From Aeromicrobium phoceense (GTDB lineage Bacteria; Actinomycetota; Actinomycetes; Propionibacteriales; Nocardioidaceae): DNA of 64,000 nt. Below are positions 17,447 to 27,928 of this stretch, piece after piece; position 1 is the first letter of the stretch, and each line of letters begins with the position of its first letter. The position numbers and the translations under genes are program-made. Under the pieces are notes generated by a model. It made no database searches. It had not been told where the DNA came from and saw only the letters and a list, made by a program, of their open reading frames with translations. The stretch is taken from NCBI RefSeq assembly GCF_013868155.1, contig NZ_JACEOG010000001.1, forward strand, positions 2,556,193-2,620,192, given 5' to 3'.

Positions 17447-20100
17447 CCGCGCAGGGCGTCCCGGACGGCGGCGAAGGCCGCATCGATGCCACCGAGATCG
17501 GTGCCACCACCCTGGGCGACGTCGGCCTTGCCGCCACCGCGGCCACCGATCCGCTCGCCGACGGTGGCGATGAGCTGCTGGGCCGAGAGGCCCCGGTCGA
17601 CGGCCTGCGGGTTGAGCGCAACGACCGCGGAGGGCTTGTCGCCCGCCGTGCCGATCACGACGACCACGGCCGGGCGGTCGGCGAGGCGGCCGCGGATGTC
17701 GAGCGCGAGCTGGCGCACGTCGCCGCCACCGACGCCCTCGGCACGGTGCGCGACGAACGCGACGCCGTCGATGTCCTCCGCCGACTTCGCGACGTCACCG
17801 GCACCGGCCTGCAGCTGCGCCGTCCGGAACTTCTCGAGCTCCTTCTCGGTGGACTTCAGGCGGGACACGAGGTCCTGCACGCGGGCGGGCAGGTCGTCGG
17901 CCTTGGCCTTCAGCACGTCGCTGAGCTGGAGCACGAGATCGCGCTCGCGGGCGAGGTACTGGAAGCCCTCGATGCCGGTGAGCGCCTCGATGCGACGGTT
18001 GCCCGCGCCCACCGAAGAGTCCGAGGTCAGCACGACGGTGCCGATCTGGCTGGAGCGCTCGACGTGGGTGCCGCCGCAGAGCTCGCGCGACCAGGGGCCG
18101 CCGATCTCGATGACGCGCACCTCCTCGCCGTACGTCTCGCCGAACAGCGCGAGAGCGCCGAACTCCCTGGCCTCAGGCAGGGTCATCCAGTGCTGCGAGA
18201 CTTGCAGGTCCTCGCGCAGCGCCCGGTTCGAGACCTGCTCGACCTGGTGGAACTGCTCGGGGTCGAGCGCGCCGCCCCAGCCGAAGTCGAGGCGCAGGTA
18301 CCCGGGCCGGTTGTACGAGCCGGACTGCAGCGCCGTCGGGCCGAGCACCTCGCGCAGCGCCGCGTGCACGACGTGCGTGCCCGAGTGCGCCTGGCGGGCG
18401 CCGATGCGCCACTCGTGGTCGACCTCGGCCGAGACCTCGGAGCCCGCGGTCAGCTCGCCCTGGACGACGCGCACCTGGTGCACGACGAGACCGCGGATGG
18501 GCCGCTGGACGTCGAGCACCTCGGCGTGGCCGCCGTCCCAGCGCAGGACGCCGGCGTCGGCGTTCTGGCCGCCGGACTCGGCGTAGAAGCCGGTGCGGTC
18601 GAGCACGACCTCGCCGACCTGGCCCTCGGTGATGACGGGCACCGACTGACCGCCCGAGAGCAGCGCCAGCACCTTCGACTCGGTGATGAGGTTCGTGTAC
18701 GCCACCCAGTCGGTGGGTCCGAACGCGTCGATCGTCTCGCGGTACACCGTGGTGTCCGCGTGCAGACCCTTCTTCGACTTCGCGTCGGCCTTGGCCCGCG
18801 CCCGCTGCTCGGCCATCAGGGAGCGGAAGCCCTCCTGGTCGACCGAGAGACCCTGCTCCTGCGCCATCTCCAGCGTGAGGTCGATGGGGAAGCCGTACGT
18901 GTCGTGCAGCTGGAAGGCCTGGCTGCCGCTGAGCACGCTGCCGCCGGACTGCTTCGTCTCGCCCGCGGCCACGTCGAAGATCTGGGTGCCCTTGCCGAGC
19001 GTCTGGCGGAACGCCTCCTCCTCGGCGTAGGCGATCTGGCTGATCCGGGCGAAGTCCGTCTCCAGCTCGGGGTAGGACGCCTTCATCCGCTCCATGCTCA
19101 CCGGGAGCAGCTGGGGCAGCGCGGGATCCTCGTAGCCGAGCAGGCGCATCGAACGCACGGCGCGGCGCAGCAGGCGGCGCAGCACGTAGCCACGGCTCTC
19201 GTTGCCGGGCGTGACGCCGTCGCCGATGAGCATGAGGCTGCTGCGGACGTGATCGGCGACCACGCGGAAGCGCACGTCGTCGGTGTGGTCGGCGCCGTAG
19301 CTGCGACCGGTGAGCTCGGCGGCCCGCTCGATGACGGGGAAGACCTCGTCGATCTCGTAGAGGTTCTCCTTGCCCTGGAGCAGATACGCGACGCGCTCCA
19401 GGCCCATGCCGGTGTCGATGTTCTGCTTCGGCAGCGGCTGGATGACGTCGAACTGGTCCTTGGCGGTGACGTTGGCGATCTCCTCCTGCATGAACACGAG
19501 GTTCCAGATCTCCAGGAAGCGGTCCTCGTCGGCCTCGGGGCCGCCGTCGGGTCCGTACTCGGGGCCGCGGTCGACGTAGATCTCCGAGCACGGGCCGCCC
19601 GGGCCCTCGACGCCCATGTGCCAGTAGTTGTCGAGCAGGCCGCGGTCCTGGATCCGCTCGTCGGGCAGGCCGGCGACCTTCTTCCACAGCTCGCGCGCCT
19701 CGGTGTCGGTGTGCAGCACCGTGACCCAGATCTTCTCGGGGTCGAAGCCCAGGCCGCCGTCGTCGACCGACTTGGTGATCAGCTCCCACGCGAGCGTGAT
19801 GGCGCCTTCCTTGAAGTAGTCGCCGAAGCTGAAGTTGCCGTTCATCTGGAAGAACGTGCCGTGACGGGTGGTCTTGCCGACCTCTTCGATGTCGAGCGTG
19901 CGCACGCACTTCTGCACGCTCGTGGCGCGATCGAACGGCGGCGTCTCCTGGCCGAGGAAGTACGGCTTGAACGGCACCATGCCGGCGTTGACGAACAGCA
20001 GGTTCGGGTCGTCGAACAGCAGGGGGGCCGAGGGCACGACCGTGTGGCCGGCGTTCTCGAAGTGGGAGAGGAATCGGCGCCGGATCTCAGCGGTCTCCAT
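17443..20100 (-). CDS. alaS: Alanyl-tRNA synthetase
   Basis: An 885-residue class II synthetase. The catalytic domain begins at once with RRRFLSHFENAGHTVVPSAPL; the tRNA-recognition part follows. The editing domain has HSGTHVVHAALREVLG (the HxxxH zinc ligands) and ELCGGTHVERSSQIG (Cys and His); the C-terminal DHHA1-type domain has GGRGGGKADVAQGGG. Length is close to that of E. coli AlaS. The ATG at 20100 overlaps the stop of the upstream DUF6167 gene by one base (TGATG). Confidence 0.97.
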   Translation of the reverse strand: METAEIRRRFLSHFENAGHTVVPSAPLLFDDPNLLFVNAGMVPFKPYFLGQETPPFDRATSVQKCVRTLDIEEVGKTTRHGTFFQMNGNFSFGDYFKEGAITLAWELITKSVDDGGLGFDPEKIWVTVLHTDTEARELWKKVAGLPDERIQDRGLLDNYWHMGVEGPGGPCSEIYVDRGPEYGPDGGPEADEDRFLEIWNLVFMQEEIANVTAKDQFDVIQPLPKQNIDTGMGLERVAYLLQGKENLYEIDEVFPVIERAAELTGRSYGADHTDDVRFRVVADHVRSSLMLIGDGVTPGNESRGYVLRRLLRRAVRSMRLLGYEDPALPQLLPVSMERMKASYPELETDFARISQIAYAEEEAFRQTLGKGTQIFDVAAGETKQSGGSVLSGSQAFQLHDTYGFPIDLTLEMAQEQGLSVDQEGFRSLMAEQRARAKADAKSKKGLHADTTVYRETIDAFGPTDWVAYTNLITESKVLALLSGGQSVPVITEGQVGEVVLDRTGFYAESGGQNADAGVLRWDGGHAEVLDVQRPIRGLVVHQVRVVQGELTAGSEVSAEVDHEWRIGARQAHSGTHVVHAALREVLGPTALQSGSYNRPGYLRLDFGWGGALDPEQFHQVEQVSNRALREDLQVSQHWMTLPEAREFGALALFGETYGEEVRVIEIGGPWSRELCGGTHVERSSQIGTVVLTSDSSVGAGNRRIEALTGIEGFQYLARERDLVLQLSDVLKAKADDLPARVQDLVSRLKSTEKELEKFRTAQLQAGAGDVAKSAEDIDGVAFVAHRAEGVGGGDVRQLALDIRGRLADRPAVVVVIGTAGDKPSAVVALNPQAVDRGLSAQQLIATVGERIGGRGGGKADVAQGGGTDLGGIDAAFAAVRDALRG

Positions 20101-20369
20101 CAGAGGGGGTCCTTTGGTTCGGGGGGTTCGGTGGGCTCGGTCAGCGCGAGCCGGGGTTCGTGGTCCAGCAGGTGGTGGCGCAGGTGATCCTCGCGGGCGT
20201 GCATCCCCTCGTGCATCTCCGCGCGGAAGGCCCGCACGCCGGAGCCGAGTGCGGCGGCCTGGTCGATCAGGCCCGGCATGGAGAGCCGGTAGGCCGCTCG
20301 CTTGGCCTTGACGCTGGAGTACACGCCGGCCGCCGCTCCGGCGACGAACCAGGCGAGACGGGCGCTCAT
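20100..20369 (-). CDS. DUF6167-like small membrane-associated protein
   Basis: An 89-residue protein. One hydrophobic segment spans residues 4-18 (LAWFVAGAAAGVYSSVKAKR), followed by a basic stretch and a helix with DQAAALGSGVRAFRAEMHEGM. It lies directly before alaS in many actinobacteria, where it is annotated DUF6167; no function is known. Start and stop overlap the neighbouring genes by four and one bases, so it is translated with them. Confidence 0.7.
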   Translation of the reverse strand: MSARLAWFVAGAAAGVYSSVKAKRAAYRLSMPGLIDQAAALGSGVRAFRAEMHEGMHAREDHLRHHLLDHEPRLALTEPTEPPEPKDPL

Positions 20370-20875
20370 GAGCCCACCCAGCCCTGGCCGCCGGACGACG
20401 GGGGCGGACCGTTGGTGGCGCGAGCCGCCGCGCGGGCGGCCCGCTGGCGAGCTCGCCTCCTCGCGCGGTACTCGCGGCGCATCAGGCCGAGGATCCGGTC
20501 GCGGCTCTCGGGGCGCAGCGCGTGGGCGATCCCGCCGACGAGGATGTTCAGGCGCACCGACGGGCGCGTCATCGTGGCCGCGACGAGCTGGTCGTGGGTG
20601 GGCTGCACGATCACGCGGCCCTCCACGACCCGCACGACCTCGGTGGTCGGCTCGGGCTCGGGGGCCCGGTGATCGAGTGTCGCCGAGGCACGAGGCGATG
20701 TATCGAGATCGCGTGAGTCCTCGGGCTGATCTCGATATGCCGCTCCTTCGTCGCGTGCTACTCGATCACCGAGTGCCTTCGCTTCGCGCAACGCTCGCAG
20801 CGCGACCATGGCCGCGACCACTGCCACGACCGCCAGGACGGCGGTGGCGACGAGCATCGCGAGCTGCACGGACAT
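20366..20875 (-). CDS. Membrane-anchored hypothetical protein carrying an in-frame repeat element
   Basis: A 169-residue protein. Residues 5-25 are a membrane segment (LAMLVATAVLAVVAVVAAMVA), followed by a short helix. The middle (about residues 36-70) is encoded by the 103-bp repeat element described at 20668-20770 and reads without a stop. The C-terminal part VRLNILVGGIAHALRPESRDRI is probably the conserved domain and ends in a basic region with RRRARQRAARAAA. First of a run with DUF6167 and alaS, overlapping DUF6167 by four bases. Function unknown. Confidence 0.65.
   Translation of the reverse strand: MSVQLAMLVATAVLAVVAVVAAMVALRALREAKALGDRVARDEGAAYRDQPEDSRDLDTSPRASATLDHRAPEPEPTTEVVRVVEGRVIVQPTHDQLVAATMTRPSVRLNILVGGIAHALRPESRDRILGLMRREYRARRRARQRAARAAARATNGPPPSSGGQGWVGS
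20668..20770. repeat. Two-arm inverted repeat of the ~100-bp family, inside a gene
   Basis: Left arm 20668-20710 begins GGTGATCGAGT and ends TATCGAGATC; right arm 20728-20770 begins GATCTCGATA and ends CTACTCGATCACC; the arms are 43 bases each with a 17-base spacer. The arm order is reversed compared with the copies at 27927 and 28366. It lies wholly inside the coding sequence 20366-20875. The arms are imperfectly paired in the middle, unlike the intergenic copies. Confidence 0.8.
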
Positions 20876-20885
20876 GGGAACGAGG

Positions 20886-22247
20886 TTACCGGTCTCGGAC
20901 GATGGCGCGGATTCGGGCGAGGCGCTCGGCGATCGCTCCCTCGGCGCCGTGAGGGCCCGGCTCGTAGTAGTCGGAGCCGTCGACGTCGTCGGGTGCGTAC
21001 TGCTGAGGGACGACGCCGCGGGGGTCGTCGTGCGCGTAGACGTAGTCGTGCCCGTGGCCGAGCTTCTTCGCCCCGGAGTAGTGGGCGTCGCGCAGCGCGG
21101 GCGGCACCGCGCCGATCTTGCCCGCGCGGACGTCGGCCATCGCGGCGTCGATCGCGCGGATCACCGCGTTGGACTTCGGCGCCGTGGCGAGGTGGATCAC
21201 CGCCTGTGCCAGCGGGATCCTGGCCTCGGGGAAGCCGATCATGGCGACCGCCTGGGCCGTGGCGGTGGCCAGCGGCAGCGCCGTGGGATCAGCCATGCCG
21301 ATGTCCTCGCTCGCGTGGATCATCAGGCGGCGCGCGATGAATCGGGGGTCCTCCCCCGCCTCGATCATGCGGGCGAGGTAGTGCAGCGCCGCGTCCACGT
21401 CGGAGCCGCGGATCGACTTGATGAACGCGCTCGTCACGTCGTAGTGCTGGTCGCCCTGGCGGTCGTACCGGACGGCCGCCTTGTCCACGGCGAGCGCGGC
21501 GTCGTCGAGGGTGATCTCGGCGTGGCCCTGGTCGGACGCGGCTCCCGCGGCGGCCTCGAGGTAGGTCAGCACACGGCGGCCGTCTCCCCCGGCGAGCCGC
21601 ACGAGGTGGTCGCGGGCGTCGTCGCTGATCGCGATGTCGCCGCCGTAGCCGCGCTCGTCGGCGATCGCGCGGTCGACCAACAGCGCGATGTCGTCGTCGG
21701 TGAGCGGCTGGAGGGTGAGCAGCAGCGATCGGCTCAGCAACGGCGAGATCACGCTGAAGTGCGGGTTCTCGGTGGTGGCGGCCACGAGGCTGACCCAGCG
21801 GTTCTCCACCCCGGGCAGCAGCGCGTCCTGCTGCGCCTTGCTGAAGCGGTGGACCTCGTCGACGAACAGCACGGTCTCCTTGCCCCGCGAGAGCGCCTGG
21901 CGGGCTCCGGCGATGACCTCGCGGACCTCCTTGACACCCGCGCTCACGGCGGAGACCTCGACGAAGCGGCGGTCGGCCTGGCGGCTGATGAGGCTCGCGA
22001 GCGTGGTCTTGCCGGTGCCGGGCGGGCCCCAGAGCAGGACGGTGAGCGGGGCGTTGCCCTCGATCATCCGCCGCAGCGGCGACCCGGGCGCGAGGAGGTG
22101 CTGCTGGCCGACCAGCTCATCGAGGGTCTGCGGTCGCATCCGCACCGCGAGCGGGGCGCTCGAGTGCACGTTGCCCGCGAGGGATCCGCTGGAGTCGCGG
22201 CGTCCCGAGGCGGGCGCCTCGGGCAGGTCGAAGAGTCCGTCGGTCAC
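20886..22247 (-). CDS. rarA: Replication-associated recombination ATPase RarA (MgsA)
   Basis: A 453-residue AAA+ ATPase. [15 protein letters not shown] is the clamp-loader-like start, [17 protein letters not shown] the Walker [17 protein letters not shown] the Walker B with DEVH in place of DExx, and [22 protein letters not shown] the sensor 1 region. The C-terminal part with [32 protein letters not shown] is the tetramerisation domain of MgsA/RarA. The protein works at stalled replication forks. Separated by 10 bases from the downstream membrane protein gene. Confidence 0.95.
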   Translation of the reverse strand: MTDGLFDLPEAPASGRRDSSGSLAGNVHSSAPLAVRMRPQTLDELVGQQHLLAPGSPLRRMIEGNAPLTVLLWGPPGTGKTTLASLISRQADRRFVEVSAVSAGVKEVREVIAGARQALSRGKETVLFVDEVHRFSKAQQDALLPGVENRWVSLVAATTENPHFSVISPLLSRSLLLTLQPLTDDDIALLVDRAIADERGYGGDIAISDDARDHLVRLAGGDGRRVLTYLEAAAGAASDQGHAEITLDDAALAVDKAAVRYDRQGDQHYDVTSAFIKSIRGSDVDAALHYLARMIEAGEDPRFIARRLMIHASEDIGMADPTALPLATATAQAVAMIGFPEARIPLAQAVIHLATAPKSNAVIRAIDAAMADVRAGKIGAVPPALRDAHYSGAKKLGHGHDYVYAHDDPRGVVPQQYAPDDVDGSDYYEPGPHGAEGAIAERLARIRAIVRDR

Positions 22248-22263
22248 CCCACGAGCCTACGGC

Positions 22264-22800
22264 TCATTCCCCGGTGCGACCGTCGATGCACTCGCGCAGG
22301 AGGTCGGCGTGGCCGTTGTGGCGGGCGTACTCCTCGATCATGTGCACGAGCAGGTCACGGATCGCGACGGTGCCGGCGCGGTGGTGGGGCAGCTCGCGGC
22401 CGAAGTCGGCCTCGTCGATGCCCTCGAGCCACGCCTCGGCCCGGGCGATCTGCGCGCGCAGGGCCTCGAACGCCTCGTCCACGCACTCCTGCGTGCCGAC
22501 CGCGCCGTTGAAGTCCGCGTCGCTGTCGTGGGCCTTGAGGAACAGCGGCTCCTCCGGCGACTGCTGCGCCACGCGGACGAACCACGTGTGCTCGACGTAC
22601 GCCATGTGGCGCACCAGGCCGAGCAGCGACAGCGTGCTCGGCGGCACGCTGCGGTGCGCCAGCTGCTCGGGCGAGAGGCCCGCGCACTTGAGCTGCAGCG
22701 TCAGGCGGTGGTTGGCCAGGTACTCCAGGTACGTGGCCTTCTCACCGACCGGCTCGCCCTCGGTGCGCGGGTCCTCCCCCGCAGGCAGCCAGCGACTCAC
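22264..22800 (-). CDS. DinB-fold (DUF664-type) protein
   Basis: A 178-residue four-helix-bundle protein. [25 protein letters not shown] and [36 protein letters not shown] are characteristic of the actinobacterial DUF664 branch of Din[10 protein letters not shown] carries the first metal-binding His, and [14 protein letters not shown] the others. Relatives include mycothiol-dependent enzymes, but this branch has no proven reaction. The GTG at 22800 overlaps the aspS stop (GTGA) and restores the conserved N-terminal Trp region. Confidence 0.85.
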   Translation of the reverse strand: MSRWLPAGEDPRTEGEPVGEKATYLEYLANHRLTLQLKCAGLSPEQLAHRSVPPSTLSLLGLVRHMAYVEHTWFVRVAQQSPEEPLFLKAHDSDADFNGAVGTQECVDEAFEALRAQIARAEAWLEGIDEADFGRELPHHRAGTVAIRDLLVHMIEEYARHNGHADLLRECIDGRTGE

Positions 22801-24557
22801 TCGGCGTCGTCGCCTTCGTCGGGCTCGGCGTCGACGCCGGCCTCGGCGCGCTGCTCCGGCGTGATCCGGGCCGGAGCCGCGGTCAGCGGGTCGTAGCCGC
22901 CACCGGACTTCGGGAACGCGATGACCTCGCGGATCGAGTCGGCGCCGGCGAGCAGCGCGACCGTGCGGTCCCAGCCGAACGCGATGCCGCCGTGCGGCGG
23001 GGCGCCGTACTTGAACGCCTCGAGCAGGAAGCCGAACTTCTCCTGCGCCTCCTCGGCGCCGATGCCCATGATCTCGAAGACGCGCTTCTGCACGTCCTCG
23101 CGATGGATACGGATGGAGCCGCCGCCGACCTCGTTGCCGTTGCAGACGATGTCGTAGGCCTGCGCCAGCGAGTCGCCGGGCGTGGCGAGGGTCTCGGGGT
23201 CCTGAGGCGCCGTGAAGGCGTGGTGGACCGCGGTCCACTCGCCGCCGCCGACCGCGACGTCGCCGGAGTCGAGCTCGCTGACCGACTCGAACATCGGCCA
23301 GTCGACGACGAACGCGAAGGCCCACTTCGACTCGTCAATGAGGTTCTCGCGCTTCGCGATCTCGATGCGCGCGGCACCGAGCAGCTGGCGCGAGCTCTTG
23401 ACCGGGCCGGCCGAGAAGTAGACGGCGTCGCCGGGCTTCGCGCCGGCGGCCTCCACGAGGCCGTCACGCTCGGCGTCGGAAAGGTTCTTCGCGACGGGAC
23501 CGGTGAGGGACCCGTCCTCCTGCACGAGCACGTAGGCCAGACCGCGGGCGCCGCGCTGCTTCGCCCACTCCTGCCAGCCGTCGAGCGTGCGGCGGGCCTG
23601 CGAGGCACCGCCGGGGTGCACGACCGCGCCGACGTAGGGCGCCTGGAACACGCGGAACGGCGTGTCCTTGAAGTAGTCGGTCAGCTCGACCAGCTCGAGG
23701 TCGAAGCGCAGGTCGGGCTTGTCGGAGCCGTACTTGCTCATCGCGTCGGCGTACGTGATTCGCGGGAACGGCGTGGGCAGGTCGACGTCGATCAGCTTCC
23801 ACAGCGCGACGTAGATCTCCTCGGCCAGCGCCATCACGTCATCGGGCTCGACGAAGCTCATCTCGATGTCGAGCTGGGTGAACTCGGGCTGGCGGTCGGC
23901 ACGGAAGTCCTCGTCGCGGTAGCAGCGCGCGATCTGGTAGTACCGCTCGAGGCCGCCCACCATGAGCAGCTGCTTGAACAGCTGGGGGCTCTGCGGCAGC
24001 GCGTACCAGCTGCCGGGACGCAGGCGTGCCGGCACGAGGAAGTCGCGCGCGCCCTCGGGCGTGGAACGGGTCAGCGTGGGCGTCTCCACCTCGACGAAGT
24101 CGTGGCGGTCCAGGACGGCGCGGGCGGCGGCGTTGACCTTCGAGCGCAGCCGCATCGCGTGGGCCGGGGCCGGCCGGCGCAGGTCGAGGTAGCGGTGCTT
24201 GAGGCGCGCCTCCTCCCCCACCTCAACGTGCTCGTCGATGGGGAACGGCAGCGGCTCGGACCGCGACAGGATCTCGACGTCGTCGGCGATGACCTCGATC
24301 TCGCCCGTGGCGATCGCGGCGTTCTCGTTGCCCTCGGGACGGCGCTGGACCGTACCGGTGACCTTGAGGCAGAACTCGCTGCGCAGCTGGTGGGCGACGT
24401 CCTCGCGGACGACGACCTGGGCGACGCCGCTGGCCTCGCGCAGGTCGATGAAGGCGACTCCGCCGTGGTCGCGGCGGCGGGCGACCCAACCGGCGAGGGT
24501 GACGCTCTCGCCGATGTTCGCGGCCGTCAGGGTTCCGGCGTCATGGGTGCGGATCAC
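22797..24557 (-). CDS. aspS: Aspartyl-tRNA synthetase
   Basis: A 586-residue bacterial-type class II synthetase. The OB-fold anticodon-binding domain has [22 protein letters not shown]; the catalytic domain has [23 protein letters not shown] (motif 1), [20 protein letters not shown] (motif 2) and [13 protein letters not shown] (motif 3). The long insertion between motifs 2 and 3 is the GAD domain. GTG at 24557 is the start, overlapping the hisS stop (GTGA). Whether it is non-discriminating for Asn-tRNA cannot be told. Confidence 0.96.
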   Translation of the reverse strand: MIRTHDAGTLTAANIGESVTLAGWVARRRDHGGVAFIDLREASGVAQVVVREDVAHQLRSEFCLKVTGTVQRRPEGNENAAIATGEIEVIADDVEILSRSEPLPFPIDEHVEVGEEARLKHRYLDLRRPAPAHAMRLRSKVNAAARAVLDRHDFVEVETPTLTRSTPEGARDFLVPARLRPGSWYALPQSPQLFKQLLMVGGLERYYQIARCYRDEDFRADRQPEFTQLDIEMSFVEPDDVMALAEEIYVALWKLIDVDLPTPFPRITYADAMSKYGSDKPDLRFDLELVELTDYFKDTPFRVFQAPYVGAVVHPGGASQARRTLDGWQEWAKQRGARGLAYVLVQEDGSLTGPVAKNLSDAERDGLVEAAGAKPGDAVYFSAGPVKSSRQLLGAARIEIAKRENLIDESKWAFAFVVDWPMFESVSELDSGDVAVGGGEWTAVHHAFTAPQDPETLATPGDSLAQAYDIVCNGNEVGGGSIRIHREDVQKRVFEIMGIGAEEAQEKFGFLLEAFKYGAPPHGGIAFGWDRTVALLAGADSIREVIAFPKSGGGYDPLTAAPARITPEQRAEAGVDAEPDEGDDAE

Positions 24558-25876
24558 GCTGTCGTCTCCTTGTGGGTCACCTGCGGTCGCAGGTCGGTCT
24601 CGGGGGGCGTCCAGGCGTCGGGATCGGCCGACACCTGCTCGCCGGTTCTGATGTCCTTCACCTGGTCGCCGTCCTGCGTGACGAACCAGACGAAGGGGAT
24701 GCCACGGCGCTCGGCGACGCGGATCTGCTTGCCGAACTTCTGGGCCGCGGGGGCCACTTCGCAGGCGATGCCACGGGCGCGCAGGCGCTGGGCGATGGCG
24801 TCGCTGCCGGGACGCGAGTCCTCGTCGTTGACCGCCACGAGGACGGCCGACGGAACGGAGCGCGACGCGGTGACGCCACTCGTGGTCAGCGTCGAGAGCA
24901 GGCGCGAGACGCCGATCGACAGGCCCACGCCCGGGTACGTGCGCTTGCCGTCGCTGGCGAGCTCGTCGTAGCGGCCGCCGGAGCAGATCGAGCCGAGGCC
25001 CGGGTGCTCGGCGACGCGGGTCTCGAACACCGTGCCGGTGTAGTAGTCCAGGCCGCGCGCGATGCGCAGGTCGGCGGTGACGGTCACGCCCTCGACGGTG
25101 GCACACCCCGCCACGACGGCCTCCAGCTCGGCGAGTCCCTCGTCGAGCAGCGGGTGCTCGACGCCGAGGTCGCGGACCTGCTGGACGAACGACGTGTCGG
25201 TGGTGACGATCTCGGCCAGCGCGAGGCACGACGTGGCCTGGGCCTCGGTGAGCCCCTGCTCGCCGAGCAGGTCGGCGATCTTGTCGGCCGACAGCTTGTC
25301 GAGCTTGTCGATCACCTGCATCACGGCGGTGGGCCTCTCGATGCCCAGGCCCAGGTAGAAGCCCTCGAGCACCTTGCGGTTGCTGACCTGGAGCGTCAGC
25401 GAGAGGCCCGGGATCGGCAGCCCGGCCAGCGCCTCGGCCATGACCCGCGCGACCTCGACGTCGAAGTGGAACGGCAGCGCGCCGTCGCCGACGATGTCGA
25501 TGTCCGCCTGGGTGAACTCGCGGAACCGGCCGGCCTGGGGGCGCTCGCCGCGCCAGACCTTCTGGATCTGGTAGCGGCGGAACGGGAACTGCAGGTGACC
25601 GGCGTTCTCCACCACGTAGCGCGCGAACGGCACGGTGAGGTCGTAGTGCAGGGCCAGCTCGGAGGCCTCCGACTCGTCGGCGTGCAGGCGGCGGACGGCG
25701 TAGACCTCCTTGTCGATCTCGCCCTTGCGCAGCAGCGTCTCGAGCGGCTCGACCGCTCGCGTCTCGATGTTGGCGAAGCCGTGCAGCTCGAAGACGCGGG
25801 CCAGGTGGTCGAACACCGCCAGCTCGACGCTGCGCTCCGCCGGCAGGAACTCGGGGAAGCCCGACAGCTTGCTCAC
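24554..25876 (-). CDS. hisS: Histidyl-tRNA synthetase
   Basis: A 440-residue class II synthetase. [28 protein letters not shown] is the motif 1 region, [23 protein letters not shown] motif 2, and [13 protein letters not shown] the histidine-specific HisA motif; [14 protein letters not shown] is motif 3. The C-terminal anticodon domain begins near residue 335. It is the first gene of hisS-aspS and shares GTGA with aspS. Confidence 0.96.
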   Translation of the reverse strand: MSKLSGFPEFLPAERSVELAVFDHLARVFELHGFANIETRAVEPLETLLRKGEIDKEVYAVRRLHADESEASELALHYDLTVPFARYVVENAGHLQFPFRRYQIQKVWRGERPQAGRFREFTQADIDIVGDGALPFHFDVEVARVMAEALAGLPIPGLSLTLQVSNRKVLEGFYLGLGIERPTAVMQVIDKLDKLSADKIADLLGEQGLTEAQATSCLALAEIVTTDTSFVQQVRDLGVEHPLLDEGLAELEAVVAGCATVEGVTVTADLRIARGLDYYTGTVFETRVAEHPGLGSICSGGRYDELASDGKRTYPGVGLSIGVSRLLSTLTTSGVTASRSVPSAVLVAVNDEDSRPGSDAIAQRLRARGIACEVAPAAQKFGKQIRVAERRGIPFVWFVTQDGDQVKDIRTGEQVSADPDAWTPPETDLRPQVTHKETTA

Positions 25877-25934
25877 GGCGCCACCTCCGTCGAAGAAGCA
25901 CAGTACGGAAGCGCCGCCATGAGGTGCCTGATTG

Positions 25935-25955
25935 GATCTCGCTGGCGCTCGATCA
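25935..25955 (-). repeat. Internally deleted remnant of the ~100-bp repeat arm
   Basis: GATCTCG, CTGGCGCTCG and ATCA are fused here, whereas the intact arm at 28366 has the same three pieces separated by about 12 and 11 bases. The last three bases TCA are the stop codon (TGA) of the MBL hydrolase gene on the minus strand, the same relation to a stop codon that the copy at 27927-28024 shows. The short length makes this a tentative call. Confidence 0.4.
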
Positions 25956-26648
25956 TGCGGTCAGCTCCAGCAGGAAGGGGTTCGTGGCCTTCTCGCGGCC
26001 GATCGAGGTCTGCTGGCCGTGGCCGGGCAGCACGACGACGTCGTCGGGCAGCGTCAGCACCTTGGTCTGCAGGCTGCGCAGCATCTCGGCGTGGACGCCG
26101 CCGACGAGGTCGGTCCGACCGATCGAGCCGAAGAACAGGAAGTCACCGGAGAACATGATCTGCGAGACGGGCTCGTCACCGGTGTAGTCGACGCGGTAGG
26201 CCACGGTGCCCGGCGTGTGGCCCGGGCAGTGGTCGACGGTGAGCGTCAGGTCGCCGACCTGGATCGTGGCGCCGTCGACTGCGTCGCGGACCTCGGCCGG
26301 CTCGGAGAACTGCGACTCGTCGATCTCCCCGAGCTGCTGGCGCAGCATCGCCGCCGACTCGCCCGAGATCGCGGCCATCGGGTCGGCCAGCAGGTGCCGG
26401 TCGGCCGGGTGGATCCAGAGCGGGCAGCCGTACTCGTCGGCGACCCGCGCCGCGTCCCACATGTGGTCGAAATGGCCGTGCGTCACCAGGACGGCGGCGG
26501 GGGTCAGGTCGTGCTCGGCCACGACGGCGCGCACGCCCTCTGCGGACTGCATGCCCGGGTCGACGATCGCGCACGGGGAACCCGGGCCGGAGGCGACGAA
26601 ATAGCAGTTCGCCTGCAGTGGTCCGGCGGGGAAGGCGGTGAGAAGCAC
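25953..26648 (-). CDS. MBL-fold metallohydrolase, glyoxalase II-like
   Basis: A 231-residue metallo-beta-lactamase-fold enzyme. VTHGHFDHMWD is the HxHxDH motif for two metals; a further Asp (CAIVDPG) and His (VDHCPGHTPG) plus FSGDFLFF complete the sites. NPFLLE near the end resembles glyoxalase II. Relatives hydrolyse S-lactoyl-thiol or related thioesters; in actinobacteria the thiol would be mycothiol. It lies between hisS and the divergent DUF349 gene. Its stop codon is the end of a repeat remnant. Confidence 0.85.
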   Translation of the reverse strand: MLLTAFPAGPLQANCYFVASGPGSPCAIVDPGMQSAEGVRAVVAEHDLTPAAVLVTHGHFDHMWDAARVADEYGCPLWIHPADRHLLADPMAAISGESAAMLRQQLGEIDESQFSEPAEVRDAVDGATIQVGDLTLTVDHCPGHTPGTVAYRVDYTGDEPVSQIMFSGDFLFFGSIGRTDLVGGVHAEMLRSLQTKVLTLPDDVVVLPGHGQQTSIGREKATNPFLLELTA

Positions 26649-26704
26649 GTCCGTCAGGGTACGCGAGGAGGACCTGACGCCGCGAACCTCCTAGACTGAC
26701 CGCC

Positions 26705-27928
26705 ATGAGTGATTGGGGCCGCGTCGACGCGGACGGCAACGTCTACGTCAAAGAGGGCGATGGCGAACGTCTGATCGGGCAATGGGTCACCGGAGGCGAC
26801 GCCGCTGAGGCGCTCGCGTTCTACACCCGGCGCTTCGACAACCTCGAGACCGAGGTCGACCTGCTGGAGAAGCGCATCGAGGCCGGAACCGTGTCGCCCG
26901 ACGACGCGACCAAGGCCGTCGCCACGATCCGCGAGCAGCTCGTCGACGCACAGGCGATCGGCGACCTCGCGTCGCTGTCGGCGCGTCTCGACAAGGTCGA
27001 GCCGGCCCTCGGCGAGCTCCGCGCCAAGCGCAAGGCCGAGCGCGAGCAGCGCACCGCCGAGGCCACCGAGGCCAAGACCCGCATCGTCGCCGAGGCCGAG
27101 AAGATCGGCGCGGGCCAGGACTGGCGCAACGGCGCCGACCGGCTGCGCGCCCTGCTCGACGAGTGGAAGGCGCTCCCCCGCCTCAGCAAGTCGGCCGACG
27201 ACGAGCTGTGGCACCGGTTCTCCACCGCTCGCACCGCCTACACGAAGAAGCGCAAGGCCCACTTCGGTGAGCAGAGCGTGCGCCGTGACGAGGCGAAGAA
27301 GATCAAGGAGAAGCTGATCGAGGAGGCCGAGGCCCTCTCCGGCTCCACCGACTGGGGCGCCACCTCGGGCGCCTACCGCGACCTCATGCAGCGCTGGAAG
27401 GCTGCCGGCTCCGCTCCGCGCAACGTCGAGGACAAGCTGTGGAAGCGCTTCCGCGCGGCGCAGGACGTCTTCTTCCAGGCTCGCGAGGCCGCCAACGCCG
27501 CGCAGGAGTCCGAGTTCGCCGAGAACGCCACGGTGAAGCGCGAGATCCTCGTCGAGGCCGAGGCGCTGCTGCCGATCAAGGATCTCGAGGCCACGCGCCG
27601 TGCCTGGCACGACATCGCCGACCGCTGGGAGGCCGCCGGCAAGGTGCCGCGCGACCAGATCAAGGAGCTCGAGGGCCGCATCCGCGCCGTCGAGAAGGCG
27701 ATCCGCGACGCCGGTGACCAGGAGTGGAAGCGCACCGACCCCGAGAAGTCGGCCCGCGCGGACGACATGATCACCAAGCTCGAGGACGCCATCGCCGGCA
27801 TCGAGGCCGACATCGCCAAGGCCGAGGCGGCCGGCGACGCCAAGAAGGTCAAGAGCCTGCGCGAGAACCTCGAGTCGCGCCAGGCGTTCCTCGAGATCGC
27901 CCGCCGCACCGCCTCCGACTTCGGCTGA
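26705..27928 (+). CDS. DUF349 repeat protein
   Basis: A 407-residue, almost wholly helical, highly charged protein. DUF349 units occur several times: WRNGADRLRALLDEWKALPRLSKSADDELWHRF near residues 139-171, then TDWGATSGAYRDLMQRWKAAGSAPRNVEDKLWKRF and ATRRAWHDIADRWEAAGKVPRDQIKELEGR. Each has the family pattern of a Trp, a spacer and LW.RF. Coiled-coil segments lie between. Function is unknown. A TAGACT box at 26692-26697 eight bases before the ATG suggests a leaderless transcript. The stop codon abuts a repeat element. Confidence 0.85.
   Translation: MSDWGRVDADGNVYVKEGDGERLIGQWVTGGDAAEALAFYTRRFDNLETEVDLLEKRIEAGTVSPDDATKAVATIREQLVDAQAIGDLASLSARLDKVEPALGELRAKRKAEREQRTAEATEAKTRIVAEAEKIGAGQDWRNGADRLRALLDEWKALPRLSKSADDELWHRFSTARTAYTKKRKAHFGEQSVRRDEAKKIKEKLIEEAEALSGSTDWGATSGAYRDLMQRWKAAGSAPRNVEDKLWKRFRAAQDVFFQAREAANAAQESEFAENATVKREILVEAEALLPIKDLEATRRAWHDIADRWEAAGKVPRDQIKELEGRIRAVEKAIRDAGDQEWKRTDPEKSARADDMITKLEDAIAGIEADIAKAEAAGDAKKVKSLRENLESRQAFLEIARRTASDFG

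Noticed and set aside
17746..20187. An 813-codon plus-strand frame opposite alaS
   Set aside because: Mirror of the alaS codon pattern without any motif; alaS is certain.
22264..23325. Extended frame for the DinB-fold protein into aspS
   Set aside because: The upstream part is antisense-like Arg/Gly-rich sequence in the aspS gene; the GTG at 22800 gives the family's usual length.
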